A stretch of DNA of 64,000 nt from Gamsiella multidivaricata. Its lineage: Eukaryota; Mortierellomycota; Mortierellomycetes; Mortierellales; Mortierellaceae. Shown here one piece after another: positions 1 through 11,029 of the stretch. The stretch's first letter is position 1. Each line of letters starts with the position of its first letter. Location: NCBI RefSeq assembly GCF_025024155.1, contig NW_026251736.1, positions 350,143 to 414,142 on the forward strand. Direction: 5' to 3'. Below the pieces are notes generated by a model. The model made no database searches and was not told the origin of the DNA. It was given only the letters and a program-made list of their open reading frames with translations. A program made the position numbers and the translations under genes.

Positions 1-619
1 CAGAGAGCGTCCAAGACGCTAAAACCAGAGGACAGTGGCTACATGGCGTTTACTGACATTGGGGTAAATTTCATAGAATCATATTCAGGAAGCTTTGTTT
101 TATTAAAGATCGCATCAACCGAAAAAAGGAAGGGTTTAGAAGGTTTTACTGTTTGTGCTCCGTTCATAGTATTAGAGCTGGCATTGCTGTTTATTACGCA
201 GAGGATCTAGCTCATTGTCCATGGATATGTTTAATCAACGCATGTGTGCATGCTGCAGGCCCTTTGAAAGAACAATCGAAGTTATATCAAGTTAATGGAA
301 AGACATCAGGTTTGCCTGGCTGTTCACTTATTCTTTGTATGTAACCTTGATCTTGGAGGTTTGATATTACGCTGCGTACGCGAATGATATTAGAGGCACG
401 CATCGCTTGTACAAAGGACGCGAAGAACCATCTGTTATGCATTTTGCTACGCATGTGGGGCTTCTTTACAAATACACGAGAGGATACTTATTCTTAACGC
501 TACGGCGGCGCATATAGAGCGGAAGGTGACGCATCGCCGTGTACTATTTCTTTTTTCGGGATCAGTGACTCTGGACGAGCACTTTATTCTGTAAGCAGCC
601 TGGATGATGGAAGGGGTCA

Positions 620-650
<31 letters not shown>

Positions 651-940
651 GTGCCTTACATATCTTTGGCGTATCTGAGCGTAATTGGCGAGGTAAAATT
701 TTCACGCGCCAGGATCAGCATGTAAATCCTTTTCAAAGACAAAGAGGAATGAATATCGTCGTTCACCATGCCGCGTCGAATTTTTACAGTCCTGCTCTTT
801 TTTCATCAGTATCGCCGTCCTCGCGCCTATACTACCTTCTATAGAAGTACCTGAATTGTGCTTTCTGCGGGATCACTTTGGTGGCGCAAACGGTGCGGAA
901 CAGTCCGATGCCGATCATTTTCAGCTGAAAGCGGGGAATG
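1..940. other. Gene-free leader, upstream region of the dioxygenase gene
   Basis: No convincing coding region is visible. Open frames here are short, start at arbitrary codons and show no recognisable motif. A run of T occupies about 624-647. The last part must hold upstream control sequence for the gene starting at 1061, but only the TATA element at 950 can be pointed to. Confidence 0.6.
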
Positions 941-949
941 GAGGGGGGA

Positions 950-957
950 TATAAAAG
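950..957 (+). promoter_or_regulatory. TATA box of the dioxygenase gene
   Basis: The octamer TATAAAAG lies about 104 nt before the proposed start codon at 1061, after a G-rich stretch and before a pyrimidine-rich leader. Spacing and context fit a core promoter TATA element. Confidence 0.6.
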
Positions 958-1060
958 GACCGTTGTCCCGTCCTTCGTTCAACTTTTGCACCCCACATAC
1001 TCCCACGTATTCCCGTCTTCTTTCCTCGTCCTCTTCCTCATCGCTCTCCCTCCATTCACC

Positions 1061-2663
1061 ATGTTGCGACACACTCTCATCCGCACAACCAAGGCTGTCT
1101 GCGCCGCCGCCCTCAATACCTCTCTCAAGACTAACGCCCCACTTTGCACCACAGCCGTACGTACCGTTAATTAAAATCGCTGCTGAATTCGGATTGACAC
1201 TTTCGGCTGATCTTACAAACTTTTATCTTTCTTCACATAGTACGCTTTTAAGAACACGGCGACTAAGGCATTGTCCTCTAGAGCCATTCACACCACTGTC
1301 TCCGCTCGATTCGCCGCCCCCTCACCTCAACAGGACGCTCTTCCGACCGTCCAGATCCTCCAAGGCTCTTCCGGCGACATCACCATCGCCCCTCCACAAG
1401 GATCGGCCTTCCACCGCTCTCACCAACCGACCACAACTCTCAACACTCTCTGGCTCCGCGATAATTGCCCCTGCCCTGAATGCATCCACCCCTCAACCCG
1501 TCAAAAACTCCACGCCTCGTCTCAGATTCCCCTCGATATTAAAGTCGCGTCTCATAGGGTGTTACCCGAGGGCCTGGAATTGAGCTGGTCCAAGGGTCTG
1601 GAAGATGTCGGGGACTGGGAGGATCCCGCGAAGGCCCAACCGGGTCACAAGAGTCTTTACCCCTGGGAAATGATCTTAGGGTCCTATGGTGGCTCGGCTT
1701 CAGAACATCGAGCGGAGACACGGATGAATCATAAGCCGGTCCTTTGGGATGAGGCGATCATGAAGGAAAAGGTGCTCTGGTTGGATTACGAAGAGTATAT
1801 GAAGACGGAGGAGGGACTGTGGAAGGCGCTGAGGCATCTGCAGGATTATGGGTTGTTCTTCTTGAAGGGTGTGCCAACAGAGGACCAGGAAGTCGCGACG
1901 GCGGCGGAGAGGATCGGACATTTGAGGCATACGTTTTATGGCAAAACCTGGGATGTGAAGAGCGTGCCGAATGCCAAGAATGTGGCCTATACAAATCTCA
2001 ACCTTGGCTTGCACATGGATCTCCTGTAAGACACAGAAAGGCAAAATTTTCGCCCTCCCGGGTTACCGCTTTTGACATTTGAAGAATATACCTTAGCTTC
2101 TAACAAACCCGGACTTCCTTTATTGTAGGTACATGGAGGCCCCGCCAGGTCTGCAATTGCTTCACAGTCTTGAGAACAGCGTTCCGGGAGGAACCAGCAT
2201 CTTCATGGACTCTTTCAAAGCTGTGGAACTCCTAAAACAGAACCATCCTGAAGACTACGAGATCCTGCGCACGATTCCCAACACCTTCCATTACCGCAAC
2301 GCCGACCACCATCTGCACTACAACCGCACTACCATCGTCGTCGACCCCATGAACGATGCCCTTACTGTTAATTACGCCCCTCCCTTCCAGGGCCCCCTCG
2401 AGTTGCCTGCGGACAAAATAGCTGGGTTCTACAGGGCGCTGAAGCGTTTTGCGGGATATATCGAGAAACCCGAACTACAGTATAGACATACGATGCGGCC
2501 TGGAGAATGTATGGTCTTTGCGAACAGGAGGGTCTTGCATGCCAGAACGGCCTTTAATCCAACCAAAGGGAACAGACACCTGAAAGGGTGCTATGTCGAT
2601 CTTGATATGTTCAAGGACAAGTACAGGACTATCACCCAGAACAAGCAGGAAGGAAAATTTTAA
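1061..2663 (+). CDS. Gamma-butyrobetaine dioxygenase-like protein (Fe(II)/2-oxoglutarate oxygenase), 471 aa
   Basis: Three exons: 1061-1156, 1241-2025, 2129-2663, with GT...AG introns of 84 and 103 nt; phases join cleanly. Residues 1-40 are basic and free of acidic residues, like a mitochondrial presequence. A small zinc-binding N-terminal domain follows, starting at WLRDNCPCPEC (about 103-113, Cys108, Cys110, Cys113, His115). The TauD-type catalytic domain comes next. The Fe-binding HxD is HMD (290-292), spanning the end of exon 2, followed by the family signature PPGLQLLH; the distal histidine is in RVLHAR (His431). Known role of the family: hydroxylation of gamma-butyrobetaine to carnitine (BBOX) or of trimethyllysine (TMLHE). 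The FYGKTW and NVAYT segments before HxD look more like BBOX, but TMLHE or a fungal paralogue cannot be excluded. It converges on the polymerase gene, whose stop is 200 nt away. Confidence 0.88.
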
Positions 2664-2862
2664 AATCAGACATCCAGAGCGCATTATGCACATAGACAAT
2701 GAATAGAGCCACCTTAAAATGAAGAGTTCATGAAGTAGATTATTTACTTTTGAAATGCGAATGAAAGAATGAGATACTAATGTACAATAACAGGTGTCAA
2801 ATACAGACAAAAAAAAAAGATACCGAGAATGATTCAAAATTGTAAAGAAAATAATGGGTTTT

Positions 2863-5800
2863 CTAAATGGTGCGAGTACGTGCTCCTTCCGCATGTCTAT
2901 ACGAAGACGAAGATGAAGATGATGATGATGTTCCTGTAGATGAAGTCCCTGCCTTCAGGTCACTTGCACGGATAATCTTTGTGATCGAGTATCCGCTTCT
3001 CATAGAGCTACTTGCATGCTTGTGCCACATCCCGCTTGCAGCAGCCAACATATCAACCTTGCTCGCATGCGCATTCCGTTGTGCCGTCATCCGCTGAATT
3101 TCTGACTGCCTGAGCCTGCTGTTTGTCGAAGTAATGCGCTTAGGGTTACCTGTGCTGGAACGCGGAGGCATCTTCTCGGCCAACTCTGTTGGATTCGTAT
3201 AGATCTGCTCGGCTGAGGGAAGGACATACGCCATATGGTGCGACTCCATCGATACTGCCGGTCCCCCAGGAGCCTTGTAGTCCTTTGCAATGTACTGGAG
3301 CCACTTCTCCGCTGGCAATGCCCAGTTATTGTCAGAAGCTGGGTCGTTGACTTCATTCTCCACAGACTGTGTGAACGAATGTACGGACGACCTGAAAAGA
3401 TCCTCCTGTTCTTCCGCTTTAGGTAAATCGGATGCCGGATCTTTCATCAACGGTTCTTGAGCTCCAGTCTCGATCACATCCTTGTCTGGGGTAAAAACAA
3501 CGGTTCCTTCTGTGGCCTCCACAGTGACTAAAGGCTTCGTTATCTCGACGGTCTTATAGGGCATTGGTGTGTCCGGAATGATATCGACTGTCGTATTGTG
3601 TTCATCAGATGCAGTCGTATCCTGAAAAGCAGCTGGTTCCTCCATCATTGTCATCCCCCATTTACCCTCGGACGTATTTCTCATACCGGGAAGTCTAGGT
3701 CTCATTAGTTGCATCACGGTACGTGGCTTGGGTGCCCCTTCCTCACCATCCTTCTTCCTGCGAGTGCTGGTACTCCGAAGACCCTTGCTGCCCTCTCCCT
3801 CATTATCACCATTTGCTCCAGATGCTGCTCTCTTAGCCTTCAACTTCTCCAACAAAGCCTTCTCGGCCTCAGTCTTTCTCTGCTTTAGGGTCTTCTTGAT
3901 CTCCGACATGGTACTCATGCCCTGTGCCTCCAGGAAAAATTCCTGTGCCTGATCTTCATCCTGAGACAGCGACTGAGTCAACGACTGGTCGGTTTCGGAT
4001 TTACGCTCCTGGTTTGCCTGCAACTTGCGAAGTTCTTCCTTGCTTCGCAGCTCCAGTGGGAATGGAACATCTGATGCATCCACAAATCCTTCCACAATTT
4101 CCCCTAAACTGCCTCCTTGTGTTAAATCCAAGACGCCTTCGATGGTCAAGCTTTCGCCGTGAGGGATAGGAACCTTCTGCGTTGGTGTCAAGCAGTCCAT
4201 ATTGACCTCCTTGCGGAAGACATGATCAATATCGACAGCCGAGAAGAACGCGACGGACTATAGTGTAGTCATATGGCAGGGTATAGAGAAGTATGGGTTA
4301 AGTATATTGCGACTTAGCAAATAGAAACAAAGCGTCCAATTGAACTGCTTACAAAGCGACTGCTTACCTGAGGAAGATCATGAATGCCCAACTTGTACGA
4401 AAACAGGGCTCGCGTCCAAAGGTTGCTGATCTGCAATGCAAGCGTGGCCCGAGCAGTGTCCTCCTCCTTGACAATGTAGCGCACTTCGTCGTGGACACAG
4501 AGCATGAACCGTGCCTTGATGTCGTACTTTTTGATCAGGTAGTTCATCGATACCAGCAACATATGAAGGTAGTCCACGCCTGAAGACTGCACCACCCAAT
4601 TGACACGCGAGGTCATGAACTGGTTCTCCGTGTGCTTTGGCTTCAATGCATCGGTAATACCGCAACCCAATGCCGGAGTTCTCGGATCATCTGCGGTCGC
4701 TGTCCTCTCCAAGCTGTTGAACATATAGCTCTCCGTGCCTCCATGCCAAAATGGTCGATCCGTGACCAGTTCGTAATCGACCGGCTTTTGTTGCTTGGTG
4801 CCCTTCGTGGCAGTATACAAATTCCCCGCCCTTTGCTTCGCCTCCGCTGCCTCGATTGTCGAGTTAAATTGCTGTAGAAGTCGTGCTGCGAATTTGACGC
4901 CTGCTCCATAGATTCGCCCATAATTGAACACCTTGGCCTGGTCGCGAGAGATACCCAAGATCTGCGCAGTCTTCGAGTGCAAATCCGTTCCTGCCGCCTT
5001 CGTGCCCTGCAATGTCATCCAGCCTAAGGCAGTCGCGCCGTGCATTCGAAACTGTGCATCGCCCATCAAGCTCGAGATCCAGAGCTCTTCAGAATCCACG
5101 TCGGCCCCAACAATCTTGTAACCAGCAGGCGCCTGGACCATTGACTTGAGCTCAGACCCGATACGGTTCTTCTTTGCATTGCTGGCTGTCATCCACGTCT
5201 TTTCGACCGCCCGCCTTGTTACCGTTCCCATGGTGATAATCTGGGGGAGGATCATGCCGTTCAATCGCCCTTCTCCGCGGTCAGGCAAGCCCATCCGATC
5301 ACTCAATTTATTGGCGTCCTTGTCCCAGACAACGAATTGGTCCATGATGCGCTCTCTTGCACTGACCCAATATGCACACTGCGCGTTCATGTCTAATGCC
5401 TGTTTGGCAAGCGTGCTACTTCCGTCCTTGACTGACCCTCCCTCCGGTACATAAGAGCTCAGGATGTTGTCCTCAAAATATCCGACATAACCCTTGGCTA
5501 ATGGGTTCCCAACGTTCATACCATCACCAGCCTTGTGCGGAACTTGATAGTAACGGAACCGATTAGAATCGATGCTTGGTTGATATCCCGCCTCGTTCTC
5601 CAATGGAAATGTTAGTTCTGTGGCCTTGGTGACAAAATCCTGGTCCTCCTTGGGAACTTTAAAGGTCCATCCAAACAACTTGGAGTGCACAAGCGGATAC
5701 CCGCGCCATTGTAACCTCATCAGCAGTGGCGCCGCCCTTTGCCGAATCGTTACCTTGATTCTTTGGTCCTTGGGATCCCAGAGTGCACGGTACCATGCAG

Positions 5801-7660
5801 GCTTGTCCGGTAGCAGCTTGGTTTGGCAGACCCACCTGGGTTCCTGTCCTTTCAGCCAGCCTTTGCCGTTGGCCCGTGGCTTTCCTTCCTTCCATCTGCG
5901 CTCGGGTAGCGTCCAATCAAGTTGACTTAGCCATGGATCCGATTCGTAAAACTGCGGGTCCTTCTCAAAGTTCTCCATTGCCTTGTCCGCCAACGCCAGC
6001 AGTTTTGACTCAACAGTTTGTGCCATCTCATTATACGTTTTGCTGCAGCGGTCGATATACGCGGTCCAGCCCTCATTCACTGTCAAAAACGACGATCCCA
6101 TTTGCAATATGCCGGCGAACGAGACAGGGTGTGGGCATGTCTCAAAAAATTTCGGAAGAATCTTCTGGTAGACGGCATGGGTGGCGGCAACATCCTGCCC
6201 ACAGTACGTCATGAGTTCCTGAAAGTGCTCCTGAACTAACCCAATATCCCGCGCCTCCATCAAGATATTCCTCGGCGCCTTGTCCATTTGAATTCCGCAA
6301 TGGAATTTGGAGACTTGGAGTAGACTGTTGATGGAGCTGACATCAAAGTACTTTCCAGTTGTGTCCTTACACGCGTGCAAATATTCAGAGTTCTCATTCT
6401 CAACAGCCTTGGAATATTTGAGCCAGCTGGGCCGCTGTTGCGTGCAAAGTCCCGAAACTGCAATGTGAAGACTCATGGTATCCAAATAACGAATCCCATT
6501 CTGCTCCAAACAGTATTCCTCTAGGACGCGTGCGCGATCGTAACCGACATTGTGGCCGACTATGACTTTTTCTTCGCCTTTCCTGTTCCTACTAGGACCA
6601 AGCGATATGAGGTGGTGATCGTTATGTTCTCCGTCCTTGGTCACTGGGTTGATGAGCCAAGGTGAGACCCAGCCGTACCAGGCGTCTGAGGACATAGCGC
6701 AAGCCATAATGGGGTACTTGCTCAGCGCCGGAACCGTTTCCACGTCGAATGTTAGCATTTGCTCCTTGGGGTACTCGATCTGGGAGATCGATCCATCCCT
6801 GCCGTACCGTGTCCATCCTGCTTGCATGACCCATTGTTTTGGTGGTGCGTGAACTGGCGACTGCGCAAATGTAACGGCCATGTCTTTGTACGTAGCCGAG
6901 TCGTGAACTCCGATATTGTAAAAATGGTCCTCGATGTTCTGGCCCCGCAGCGATGGAACTTGAAATGTTGTGTCCGGTACAAGGATGGCTTCTTTCCCCC
7001 ACAAGTCTTGTTTCTCAAGATGACTAATAGAGCATCGGACCATATCTGGCGTTGGTTCCATAGACGATGCTAGTACTGCTCCAGCGGATGTCTTTTGAGT
7101 GCAGACCGAAGACGGCGGGAAAACTTTTTGATGGAGTTCTGGGTGGAGCATCTGTACATCGACCATGTTCTTCCTGAGCGCTATTATGTTTCGAATCAAA
7201 TGCACAGCCGTACATGCATGATATACGTTAGACCGCTATACAGACCCTTAAACAGAGTATGAGGGGCGACTTTGTACACAGTGTCCTTACGAGATATGGG
7301 TGTATCTCCTAAGGTAGAGAGTAACCTGAAACGTATTTGTGGATAGTTCTTTCCAGGATACCGATGTGCTTGAACGAGGGATCCAGTCAAAAGGACTCGA
7401 CTTGATCGTGATATAGGCCGTGCTGCTGGTGCTACTGATATAAGAGTGGTGGCAAAGAAGCGGAGGTCGGTGCGTGAACTCGTCGGCATGGTTCCCATTG
7501 CTGTGCATGCGTTTAAGTGGCGTTGATATTGATGCGGTCGCGGCGAGTGGCGCCAGGGATGCCGTGTCACCAGGCGCTGGACCATGTTGGGATGTACTGC
7601 TGCTGGAAGAAGGAGCTGGTTGCCATTGCCTTTGGAAAAGAAACTCCCTTTTTCAGGCAT
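2863..7660 (-). CDS. MIP1: Mitochondrial DNA polymerase gamma (Mip1), 3'-5' exonuclease and polymerase, about 1525 aa
   Basis: Family A polymerase that replicates and proofreads mtDNA. Exons on the minus strand: 7660-7291, 7180-4368, 4257-2863; introns 7181-7290 and 4258-4367 (110 nt each). Exonuclease motifs: FDVET (Asp269, Glu271), [11 protein letters not shown] (near 333-342) and [10 protein letters not shown] (near 449-458). Polymerase motifs: [12 protein letters not shown] (Asp817), [13 protein letters not shown] (near 873) and C CVHDE (His1020, Asp1021). The last exon (residues 1062-1525) opens with [16 protein letters not shown] and [16 protein letters not shown], which match the fungal Mip1 C-terminal extension; the rest is long, acidic, Ser-rich and poorly conserved. 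The N-terminal exon is Arg/His-rich, a likely presequence. The exact start (7660 or a downstream Met) and the first splice junction are less certain than the core. Length exceeds yeast Mip1 (about 1250 aa), mainly through this tail. Confidence 0.9.
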
Positions 7661-7858
7661 GGAAAAAAAACAACCAAAAACAGTATATCACGTGCCTATC
7701 TCTGCTTCAAGGCGGGTCTATTGAGTGCCTCCAGCGACCACCTCTGCTCCCACACTTCTCCCTCCCTCTGACTCGTTCATTCTTCCCCGCAACCCTTTCT
7801 TCATCTTTTATCACCTTCTTTCTCCTGTCTCTGTTCCCTCCCAACAACTCTCGGCCCC
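7661..7858. promoter_or_regulatory. Divergent promoter between MIP1 and ELOF1
   Basis: Only 198 nt separate the proposed MIP1 start (minus) and the ELOF1 start (plus). The ELOF1 side is pyrimidine-rich (TC runs), typical of fungal leaders. I see no clear TATA element on either strand. Shared regulation is inferred from spacing only. Confidence 0.45.
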
Positions 7859-8533
7859 ATGGGAAAGAGAAAGAGCAGCCGCAAGCCGCAGGCGAAGGTC
7901 AAGAAGGTTCTTGACACTCAGTTCGATTGCGTAGCCTGCTTCCACGAAAAGTCCATCAATTGCAAGCTGTAAGGAGATCGGAACCCCAAATCTAGCAACA
8001 TGCAGCTGTGTATTAGTTGTGGATCCATCCAAGCAATTTGAATCTCGCTATGTCCTCTGTGAGGCCTTGACAGATCCTGTTTTGTTCCTTTGCTGACCAA
8101 TGAAAATGGTTGCTAAATGGAATAGTGATTTCGACCAAAAGGTGGGCCACCTCCAGTGCCGCATGTGCGGTGTCAGCTACACCTGCGCTATCAACTGTAC
8201 GTATCAAGCCTTGCAACTTTATCTAGTCTTTTCAGAGCAGAAACGGATAGCTCCTTGTCTCAACAGACGGACCAATGGCTCCGATATTTGACTAATTTCC
8301 TGCATTTACTGCCATTATATCGTTGCATAGACCTCAGCCATGCTGTTGATGTGTATCACGATTGGATCGATGCCTGCGAGGCCGTGAATACTGCTGGCAA
8401 AGCAGCCAAGTCTGCAGCGCAGGATCGCAACCGTGACAGAGACAGGGACAGGGATAGGGTTCGTGATGATCGGGACGACGACAGACCCAGGCGAAGCAAA
8501 CCATACGACCGTTATGATGACGATGATGATTAA
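7859..8533 (+). CDS. ELF1: Transcription elongation factor 1 homolog (ELOF1/Elf1), 127 aa
   Basis: Three exons: 7859-7968, 8126-8196, 8331-8533; introns 157 and 134 nt. The start [10 protein letters not shown] is the family's basic tail that contacts nucleosomal DNA. The zinc ribbon is Cys24-x2-Cys27 and Cys48-x2-Cys51 (FDCVAC, LQCRMCG). It is followed by the conserved segment [18 protein letters not shown], which matches yeast Elf1 almost residue for residue. Known role: binds RNA polymerase II, aids passage through nucleosomes and acts in transcription-coupled repair. The C-terminus (about residues 90-127) is an unusual mixed-charge tail with Arg-Asp repeats ending in five Asp. The gene is divergent from MIP1. 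Confidence 0.93.
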
Positions 8534-8827
8534 GAGGGATCAGGAAGGATGCCATTGATCAAGCGGGAATTATGCAGGAAATGCATGCAGTCAGAGGGAC
8601 TCAATGGCATTACCATCAAATTTTGTGCAGCTTCGCTTCCCTCACTTTCAGTCATGGTCATCGAGCACTTTTTTCATTTTGTAACATATTTCATACATGG
8701 TCAGCAACATAGGCCGATTACTATTATAATGAAGCCCCGTAAAAGACTTTTAAAACCATTGCAGAGATTTGCACCTCAAATTTTTGGTAAAAAACCACAA
8801 AGGAATAAACCGCTCTTCTTTGCTCTT

Positions 8828-8833
8828 AATAAA
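8828..8833 (+). terminator. Polyadenylation signal of ELOF1
   Basis: AATAAA about 295 nt after the stop codon, followed by further AT-rich AATAAT/AATAAA copies up to 8848. Confidence 0.45.
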
Positions 8834-11029
8834 AAATAATAATAAAATGTTCTAGATGTCGCGTTAAACTGCACTTCGAGGTATTAGGACCATCTCTGGC
8901 ATCCACAGATGGGCCCACAATGTTCAGGACATGTCTCCAGCACTGCTAAGTGACCCTTCGCTTAGCGTCAGTAGCCTAAACAATGTGCTGCCTCTTTGTC
9001 CTGCCGTGTGTTTCCCGCTTCCAGAGCAAGAGGCGTTCATTCGATGCTAGACAATTCGGTCCACTATTCTCTCAATGGAGCGCTCTTTCGTCGCCCTTCA
9101 AGATCGGTGCAAGCAGAAGAGCGTGTGCCCTGGATGCATCAGTGCATTCTCCAACTCACGCAATCGATCTAGTATCTTCTACTGTTGTGATGCGCCTGGT
9201 TAAATGGCATAATTCTCTAATATCTGAAGTACCACGCAAAGAGGATGGTTTTAGCACTCCTCGCCAAGAATGCGGGAGGTTCTCATTTGATTATTGAGGC
9301 TGATCACAGTCTCTAGACCGTTGTGAGGTTCACTATGAGGGGTCTAAGTCTTTTCTCCAACTTTGCTTCGTGTAATTCACGTTCAATTGATTTCAGGCCG
9401 CCAAGTTGAGCATAACGCATGGGAGGAGTAGTATGAAAACAGCTAATCCCATCGACGCTAATATCATAATACAAGGTTACTCTCGCTTACTGTTTATATA
9501 GACCAAGACGTTGGCCACTGATAGCTCTAACAGTACACATGTAATTAGGGGACGAGCTACCTCACTCACCCGCAACTCGTTAAAAGGTATATTTTCACTC
9601 TCAAATACAATATTTCTATCAGTTTCAACAGTTGTCCCTTACAGCATCCATCCCATTCACCTTACTTAGTAAGTAAGTGATGATATGAGGTATCCATCCA
9701 AGGCGCTGCAGTTGATATTGTTATATGGGGCAGTAACCGAGAGGCATCGCGCATCTAATAGAAGCTTCATCCTGAGTAATTTGGGTGCTAAGAGCAATGG
9801 TATAAGCAAACCAACAGTAAAACAAGGCAGATAAAAGGCCACTGAACGTTAAGTGAAAGCATAGAAAGTGTAGAGTGCTTTATACCAGAGAAAGGCAAAT
9901 ACTAAATAACTATAAAGTAAGGCTCGGACAAGACCTTCTATCCACCTCTGCAAAATAGATCCACATCCGAAGTGGTCTATAGATATCCACAGGTTCGACA
10001 AGGAACATCGGCGACAAATAGCTCCAGGGTCCACAGAGAGAACTGTGGACACTGGGACAATAATTGGCAGTCGGTGGTTTGTCGTTACCACTGTTCCCCT
10101 AAAAAGGCACATGCTAAGGGTAGCACTCTTTAGGAACGTGGTGGCTCAGACTCGCCAACAACACCCATAAAAGTCTCACGCCCCCCACTCTTCCCTGGCC
10201 CCACGTTCTCGCCTGTCGTCTTCATCCTACTTCCTACTTACATTTTATCTTGCTAGCCACCTTGCCTACAACGGTGACATCATATCCCATAATCCTATTA
10301 TACCCGCATCTAATATTCATTTTAAGGTTCGGCCGAGTTGCGCACAGCATTTTCGTCAGAGTTAATTTGTAAGTATTGTTCTCGTTAGGTCCGCTAGATC
10401 TTGTCGTCTTTTCATGCTCCTTTGCTCACCTTAATCTATTCATTACTACAATGTTCTTAATGCTGTTGTTCCCCTTGGAGCAGCTAAATGCTTCACAACA
10501 TACCTCTTCGCTCCTTCAAGCCTCATAAGTTTACAGCTGTGTCGCTTCGATGTTTCGTCGGTTGAGTCAATTGACCGGTCGATGTGTACCAATGCCTTGA
10601 TCCCGCCACTACCACTCGTGCACTTGTATTTATGTGCATCGACGACCCATCGATTCAGTGCTTGGCCAACATGACCATTAAAGGGAGCCCAGCTGACATG
10701 AAAATCACCAGTTCGCACATCTATATCAATGTAATATCGCTGTACTACGGATACACCGTATCAACCCAGGCGTCGATTCACTACGGTTATTGCAGGGAGA
10801 GAATACGAGCCCAAAACTAGGCGGCTGCTACTATCGTCCAGCTGATGCGATGGTCCATGGTCTTCACTGCAAACTCTGCGAGACGTTTATCCAGAACAAA
10901 GCTATCCTTAACCTGGATGGTCCACCCACTGCGCAAAAAGGAGTGCACTGCACATCATGAAAGATCTGAAGTGAACCTCAAGCAGTAGTGGGATGCTTAC
11001 CACTCCCTTGTCCGAACGCAAGTTTTAAT
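8834..11029. other. Gene-poor island, no recognisable gene
   Basis: About 2.2 kb without a convincing reading frame on either strand. Open frames are under 110 codons, show no motif and have no good splice partners. The stretch precedes the Fanzor relic and probably belongs to the same transposon-rich island. I could not identify terminal repeats for a larger element here. Confidence 0.5.

Noticed and set aside
858..1583. 241-codon plus-strand frame overlapping the first exons of the dioxygenase gene
   Set aside because: Ser/Pro/Leu-rich reading of a pyrimidine-rich leader. It overlaps the correct frame, which has clear domain motifs.
2863..4200. Separate 445-residue hypothetical protein on the minus strand
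   Set aside because: It is the last exon of MIP1. The upstream codons after the splice acceptor at 4257 continue the fungal Mip1 tail in frame.
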